Source: JARRKC01 sp037388505
GTDB taxonomy: Bacteria; Acidobacteriota; UBA6911; RPQK01; JAPXNP01
Reading direction: 5' to 3'
DNA length: 64,000 nt
Assembly: GCA_037388505.1 (NCBI GenBank)
Contig: JARRKC010000022.1
Coordinates: forward strand, 1-64,000
Shown: piece after piece, positions 59,463-64,000 of the stretch
Layout: the number at the start of each line of letters is the position of its first letter
How positions within the stretch are numbered: position 1 is the first letter of the stretch
The notes under the pieces: generated by a model
Database searches by the model: none
What the model was told of the DNA's origin: nothing
The model's input: the letters and a program-made list of their open reading frames with translations, nothing else
Program-made: the position numbers and the translations under genes

Positions 59463-60863
59463 TCAATCGAGATCGGCCGTGTCGCCGAGCGCCGGAAAGT
59501 GGACCGATCTGAAGCCGATGCTGCGTACCGCGTCCCGCAGCGGAGTGGCCTGATCCTCCTCGCCGTGAACCAAAAAGATATGCCGGAGGCGTTCGGGAGT
59601 CTGTGACCGAACGAACTCCAGCAGGCCATTCCGGTCCGCATGAGCGCTGAAATCGTCGAACTGAACGATCCGGCAACGGACCGTGTGTTCCTCGCCGAAG
59701 ATGCGTACCCTCTTCTGGCCATCCATGAGCCTTCTTGCGAGTGTGTTCTCGGCCGCATACCCGACCATCATCACCACATTGCGGGGATTCCCCACGTTGT
59801 TGCGCAGGTGGTGGAGGATCCGCCCGCCCTCAGCCATTCCGGAAGCCGAGATGATGATGTGCGGATAGTTGAGGCCGTTCAACTTCTTCGACGATTCGAC
59901 GTCGCGAACGTAGTGGAGCCGGCCGAATCCGAACGGGTCCTGATGGTTGTCGACGAAGAGACGTTGGGTCTCCCGGTCGTAGCACTCGGGATGACGCCTG
60001 AATACCTCCGTCGCGTTGACGGCCATTGGGCTGTCGACGTAAATGGGCATATCCGGGATCCGATTCTGGTCCCAGAGCTTGTGGAGCAGGTAGACCAGCA
60101 GCTGAGTGCGTCCAACGGCAAACGATGGAATGACGATCTTCCCGCCCTGTTCGGCCACGGATCGAACGAGTTTGGAAAGATCCTCGAGCACGTCCTCGGA
60201 GAGTCTGTGGACCCGATTGCCGTACGTACACTCCATGATGAGGAAATCGAGATCGCGGAGGTAGTCGGGATCCCGGAGGATCGGCATGTCCTTCCTGCCC
60301 AGGTCTCCTGTAAAGCCGAGTCGGCGGCTCTTCCCGCTCTCCTTGACTTCGAGCAGCACGGCAGCCGAGCCGAGGATGTGTCCGGCATCCCGGAAGGTTG
60401 CCGCCACACCCGGCGCTACTTCGAATGGTTCCGCATAGTCGGTACCACGGAACAGTTCCAGTGCCGCCTCCGCGTCCTCCAGGGTATACAGGGGTTCAAC
60501 CGGGGCCTCGTTCTTGCGCCGCCGGATCTTGTTGACGAACTCGACATCCTTCTCCTGGAGGTAAGCCGAATCACGCAGCATGACTTCACAGAGATCCACG
60601 GTGGCCCGGGTCGCGTAGATCGGTCCCCGGAAGCCGCGTTTGACCAGATTCGGGATGTTGCCGCTGTGATCGATGTGGGCGTGCGAGAGGATCATGGCAT
60701 CCACCTCGCCGGGATCGAACGGAAACTCCAGGTTACGTCTGTAGCTCTCGGCTCGTTGACCCTGATAGAGCCCGCATTCGAGCAGGATTCTCGAGTGATC
60801 GACCCGAATCAGATGTCGCGACCCCGTGACCGTCTGGGCTCCTCCGCAGAATTGGATCTTCAT
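59463..60863 (-). CDS. MBL-fold beta-CASP ribonuclease
   Basis: 466 residues. The MBL part has the zinc motif SHAHIDHSGNIP near residue 60, later DAGHILGSAA, GFTGDLGR and the beta-CASP motifs PSFAVGRTQLLVYLL and SASGMAEGGRILHHL, with C-terminal FSAHADRNGLLEF and IFLVHGEEDQ. It matches the exported-to-cytosol RNA-processing exonuclease family often called MBL-fold exo-nucleases (CPSF73-like). It acts on RNA in the cytoplasm; no signal peptide. Confidence 0.93.
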   Translation of the reverse strand: MKIQFCGGAQTVTGSRHLIRVDHSRILLECGLYQGQRAESYRRNLEFPFDPGEVDAMILSHAHIDHSGNIPNLVKRGFRGPIYATRATVDLCEVMLRDSAYLQEKDVEFVNKIRRRKNEAPVEPLYTLEDAEAALELFRGTDYAEPFEVAPGVAATFRDAGHILGSAAVLLEVKESGKSRRLGFTGDLGRKDMPILRDPDYLRDLDFLIMECTYGNRVHRLSEDVLEDLSKLVRSVAEQGGKIVIPSFAVGRTQLLVYLLHKLWDQNRIPDMPIYVDSPMAVNATEVFRRHPECYDRETQRLFVDNHQDPFGFGRLHYVRDVESSKKLNGLNYPHIIISASGMAEGGRILHHLRNNVGNPRNVVMMVGYAAENTLARRLMDGQKRVRIFGEEHTVRCRIVQFDDFSAHADRNGLLEFVRSQTPERLRHIFLVHGEEDQATPLRDAVRSIGFRSVHFPALGDTADLD

Positions 60864-60950
60864 GGTACGGCCCGAATCTATCAGACCGGTGCGACGGGGC
60901 GACCGGTCGACGTCAGCAATCGGAGCAGCTCAACCAGTTGAGGGCAGAGG

Positions 60951-62822
60951 CTATGCCATTTTGCGAATGGCTTCGGCAATCCGCCGGGCGCTGAGTCCGA
61001 AACGATCCAGCAGTTCTCGAGAGGGACCGGAGCGCGCCAGAGAACGGACCGCCAGGTGAGTCCACTGGCAAGGTGTCGATACGTCGACAGCGGCGCGTGC
61101 CGCCTCACCCAACCCGCCTTCCAGGTAGTGATCCTCGACGGTGATGATCTTGCCGGTGTCGAGGGCGGCCTGGGTCAGCGTCTCGCCATCGATCGGCTTG
61201 ATCGAATAGACGTCGATGACCCGAACCTGAATGCCCTGTTTCGACAACTCGTCGGCGGCCTGAAGAGCCTCGTGGAGGGTGACACCCGCCGCCAGCACGG
61301 TGACCCGGTCCTGCGAACTCCGACGGAGGATCTTGCTGCCGCCCACTGCGAAGTCCTCATCGTGGGAGTAGATCACGGGCGTCTTCGGTCGGCTGGTACG
61401 GAGATAAACGACACCCGGAGTCCCGGCCGCCAGCGCGACCAGACGCTCGGTGCTGACCGCATCAGAGGGATACAGGACAGTCGACCCGACGACGGCCCTC
61501 ATCATGGCGAGATCTTCCAGACCCATCTGCGAAGGACCGTCCTCGCCGATCGAAACACCTGCGTGAGACCCGCAAAGCTTCAGATTGACCTGGGAAATGC
61601 CGGCCATCCGAATGAAATCGTAGGCTCGGGTGAGGAAACAGGCAAAGGTGGAGGCGAACGCAATCTGGCCCATCGAGGCCAGGCCTGCCGCCGTACCGAC
61701 CATGTTCTGTTCGGCGATATAGCACTCGGTGAACCGTTCGGGATACTTCTTCTTGAATGCGAGGGAATAGGTCGAGTTCTTGCAGTCGCCGTCGAGGGCC
61801 ACGACCCGTTTGTTCACCGCTCCCAGCTTCACCAGAGCCGTGCCATACGCCTCGCGTGTCGCGACTTGCTGACCGATCCGATATTCGGGTGCAGAAGGCA
61901 CCGCTCCATCGCTCACGGGCGCCGAAGACGCAGGTTTTTCAGGCCTTCGAAGCGTCAGTTCAACGGGCGTGGGTTCGTCGGGCCCGAGCTCGCCGAGGGC
62001 CTGTTGAACCTGGGCCGGATCCGTGACCGGCTTGCCGTGCCAACCGTCGGCGTCTTCCATGAAAGAGACGCCCTTGCCCTTCACCGTTCGGGCGATGATG
62101 GCCGTCGGTGCAGAGTCGTCGTCCACTGCGGCAGACAGCGCTGCGGCAACCTGTTCGATGTCATGGCCGTCGACGGCAACGGTTTGCCAGCCGAAAGCCT
62201 CGAAGCGGTTGACGTACACGCTCAGCTCATGCTGGTACATCGTGGGATCGCTTTGGCCGAGACGGTTGACGTCGACGATTGCGGTCAGATGGCCCAGCCC
62301 GTAGTGGCTCGCCAGGGCCGCGGCTTCCCAGACCGAACCTTCCGCGGTTTCACCGTCCCCCATGAGAACGTAGACGTGATTGTCGACTCCATTCAGGCGG
62401 GCGGCCAGCGCCATCCCGACGGCATTCGAAAGCCCTTGGCCGAGGGAACCGGTTCCGACATCCACGAAGGGGCTTCGAGGGGTCGGATGCCCTTCCAGTT
62501 CGCTGTCGATCTTGCGGAGCGTCAGCAGTTGATCGATCGAATAGGCTCCGGCCTCTGCCAGGGCAGCCCACAGGATCGGTGCGGCGTGACCCTTGGAAAG
62601 CACGAATCGGTCATTCTGCAGGCTCTTCGGATTCTGCGGATCGTAACGCAAGAAATGGAAGAACAGGCAGGAGACGATCTCAGCGCAGGAGAAGCAGCTC
62701 GAGGGATGTCCCGACTTTGCCGCGGTCGTCTCTCGAAGAGAATGGCGACGCAGCCGGTTCGCCATGATCTGAAGTGATCGTATTCGAGAATCGGTCAGTT
62801 CCTCCATCCACCTAGATTTCAT
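60951..62822 (-). CDS. tkt: Transketolase (single-chain, ~620 residues)
   Basis: 623 residues with GAGGAG upstream of ATG 62822. The N-terminal half carries ThDP-site residues (KGHAAPILWAAL, the GDGETAEGSVWEAA...DVNRLGQ motif), a Pro/Ala-rich linker at ~285-310 (EKPASSAPVSDGAVPSAPEY) joins it to the pyrimidine and C-terminal domains (ECYIAEQNMVGTAAGLA, GSHAGVSIGEDGPSQMGLED). Compared with two-gene archaeal-type transketolases the halves are fused. It interconverts C5, C4, C6 and C7 sugar phosphates in the pentose phosphate pathway. Confidence 0.93.
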   Translation of the reverse strand: MKSRWMEELTDSRIRSLQIMANRLRRHSLRETTAAKSGHPSSCFSCAEIVSCLFFHFLRYDPQNPKSLQNDRFVLSKGHAAPILWAALAEAGAYSIDQLLTLRKIDSELEGHPTPRSPFVDVGTGSLGQGLSNAVGMALAARLNGVDNHVYVLMGDGETAEGSVWEAAALASHYGLGHLTAIVDVNRLGQSDPTMYQHELSVYVNRFEAFGWQTVAVDGHDIEQVAAALSAAVDDDSAPTAIIARTVKGKGVSFMEDADGWHGKPVTDPAQVQQALGELGPDEPTPVELTLRRPEKPASSAPVSDGAVPSAPEYRIGQQVATREAYGTALVKLGAVNKRVVALDGDCKNSTYSLAFKKKYPERFTECYIAEQNMVGTAAGLASMGQIAFASTFACFLTRAYDFIRMAGISQVNLKLCGSHAGVSIGEDGPSQMGLEDLAMMRAVVGSTVLYPSDAVSTERLVALAAGTPGVVYLRTSRPKTPVIYSHDEDFAVGGSKILRRSSQDRVTVLAAGVTLHEALQAADELSKQGIQVRVIDVYSIKPIDGETLTQAALDTGKIITVEDHYLEGGLGEAARAAVDVSTPCQWTHLAVRSLARSGPSRELLDRFGLSARRIAEAIRKMA

Positions 62823-63058
62823 CGTGTTTCACTCCTCGCATTGTGATCTCACAGTGATGCGCAGTTTTTGGAGAGGGAACTATATGCACGATTCCGTGAG
62901 GTGTCAATCGAGCAACGAACCGCGAGTTGGAGAGAACAGTGCGTGGAATTCGTTCGCAGGTTCCTGGTTTTTGCCGCAAGGGCAGACTAGGATCGTCAAT
63001 AATCGGAGTAGCATCGCGGATCGGACGCGATGGAAGTCATCCGAAAGGACACCTCGTG

Positions 63059-64000
63059 ATGCGCGGAATATCTTCCTGGTCGGTGCTGGTTCTTTGGACG
63101 GTGGCTGTCTCGAACATGGGCGGATTCCTCCGGGCCGCGGGGGAACTCGAATTCCAGCCGGGAGACTTTCCGGATCTGCTGGCCCCGGTTCGAGTCGTCT
63201 GGGACGTTGACGAAGTTCCCCATGTTTTCGCCGGCAACGACCACGATGCCTATTTCGCGATGGGGTATCTGCATGCGCGCGACCGGCTGTTTCAGATGGA
63301 CTACAACAGACACCTGTTTTCGGGGACTCTGGCCGAGTTGGTCGGCACATCCGCACTCGACTCGGACATCCAGTTGAGGACGCTCGGCCTCCGTCGAGCG
63401 GCCGAGCGATCCCTGGCCATCTACTCGGAGGGGTCGCGCACTCTGTTCGATGCGTATTCGGCCGGAATCAACGCCTACATCCAACAGGCGGGCCCCAACC
63501 TTCCGGCGGAATACCAAAGTCTGGAGTTGACCAGCGTGGAACCCTGGACGAGCCTCGATTCCGTTACGGTGGCCAGCGGCGTCGCGTTTGGACTCTCTTT
63601 CGATCTGTTCGACATCCAGTTGACGCAGGACCGGGACGCTTTCGTCGAAGCCGGTCAGAAGCAGGGTTTCGACGGTGAAGCTCTCTTCTCGGATGATCTC
63701 GATCGGAGTGCTCCCTTCGATCCGACGGTGACGATTCCACCGTCCCAGGCGGAAGCCGAGGCCGGCGACCGTGCGAAGCGGCCTGCAGAATCACTTCGCA
63801 AGATCTCGCCCGAGCTCCTCGATCGGTACCTCGAGAAGGTCCGGAGGAATCCCTTTCTGAAAACGGCTCTCGAGCGGAAAGGGCGCTCGAGCGGGAGCAA
63901 CTTCTGGATCATCGGTCCGGCTCACTCGGCGACCGGCCACGCGCTGTTCGCCAATGATCCGCATCTGTCCCTGAACATGCCGGCGGTCTTTTATGAGATC
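63059..64000 (+). CDS. Penicillin acylase (Ntn-hydrolase) family protein, C-terminally truncated by window end
   Basis: Open from ATG 63059 to the window end (314 codons), with AAAGGA upstream. A signal peptide is followed by the alpha-subunit signature YFAMGYLHARDRLFQMDYNR near residue 67 and, after a spacer segment (~210-275), the beta-subunit start SGSNFWIIGPAHSATG, where Ser280 would become the N-terminal nucleophile after autocleavage. The family hydrolyses amide bonds in beta-lactams, acyl-homoserine lactones or lipopeptides in the periplasm. The rest of the gene lies outside the window. Confidence 0.9.
   Translation, partial: MRGISSWSVLVLWTVAVSNMGGFLRAAGELEFQPGDFPDLLAPVRVVWDVDEVPHVFAGNDHDAYFAMGYLHARDRLFQMDYNRHLFSGTLAELVGTSALDSDIQLRTLGLRRAAERSLAIYSEGSRTLFDAYSAGINAYIQQAGPNLPAEYQSLELTSVEPWTSLDSVTVASGVAFGLSFDLFDIQLTQDRDAFVEAGQKQGFDGEALFSDDLDRSAPFDPTVTIPPSQAEAEAGDRAKRPAESLRKISPELLDRYLEKVRRNPFLKTALERKGRSSGSNFWIIGPAHSATGHALFANDPHLSLNMPAVFYEI

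Noticed and set aside
61056..62777. 573-codon forward open frame
   Set aside because: Antisense shadow of the transketolase gene; composition is arginine/glycine/aspartate-rich and unlike a real protein.

Overview
The window is high-GC, gene-dense bacterial DNA from a diderm (TolC, RND pump, DegP-type protease, lipoproteins, Tat- and Sec-exported enzymes). A single-chain MacB/FtsX-type permease without an ATPase partner (ADOP type), a tricorn-like protease, exported beta-propeller hydrolases and several dispersed hairpin repeats fit Acidobacteriota best, but no rRNA or marker gene is present, so this is inference. A run of seven N inside the RND pump gene shows that the contig is a scaffolded assembly, probably a metagenome bin. 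I recognise 44 coding regions, one pseudogene and one tRNA.

Layout. (1) 1-12.8 kb: polysaccharide degradation. Two paralogous GH5-like hydrolases (one cut by the window edge) flank a TetR/CPBP-protease pair; then come an orphan PIN nuclease, a Tat-exported alpha-glucuronidase-like protein, a surface module protein, a GH43-CBM32 enzyme and a sialate/acetyl esterase. (2) 12.8-20.3 kb: an ADOP permease bracketed by two copies of a double-hairpin repeat, a decayed metallo-beta-lactamase gene followed by two duplicated PD40 propeller genes (one fused to another metallo-beta-lactamase domain), then a cluster of inverted-repeat mobile elements beside tRNA-Gly(CCC). (3) 20.3-33.4 kb: a glutamine amidotransferase, a DegP/HtrA protease with a consensus-perfect sigma-54 promoter, a divergent sensor kinase and NtrC-type sigma-54 activator that probably control it, an EamA transporter, and a tolC-adaptor-RND efflux operon. 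(4) 33.4-36.6 kb: a plant-like glucuronokinase overlapping a GalU/UGP-type pyrophosphorylase (UDP-glucuronate salvage), divergent from a Gfo/Idh/MocA oxidoreductase. (5) 36.6-47.9 kb: a 71-bp tandem repeat, cytochrome c, tricorn protease, DUF1614 protein with an AlaX-type editing protein, and a tightly overlapped operon of NCS1-like permease, a 58-residue membrane protein and an M1 aminopeptidase lipoprotein. (6) 48-64 kb: glycosyltransferase, FkbM methyltransferase, REC-HD-GYP regulator, exported RraA-like protein with class II aldolase, CHRD surface protein, Lrp-aminotransferase pair, CutC, GNAT, exported methyltransferase, beta-CASP nuclease, full-length transketolase, and the start of a penicillin acylase.

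How the parts connect. The exported hydrolases in region 1 would release (methyl)glucuronate, arabinose/xylose and acetate from hemicellulose- or pectin-like polymers; the glucuronokinase/pyrophosphorylase pair could recycle glucuronate into UDP-sugar, and transketolase/aldolase could take sugar phosphates into central metabolism. The kinase-activator-DegP block looks like a self-contained envelope-stress circuit. The most noteworthy non-coding signals are the sigma-54 promoter with upstream dyads, the mobile-element ends, the double-hairpin 3-prime repeats with a compensatory stem change, a nested-stem intergenic region at 55.1-55.25 kb, and a recurrent TAGAAT box placed 6-8 nt before three start codons.
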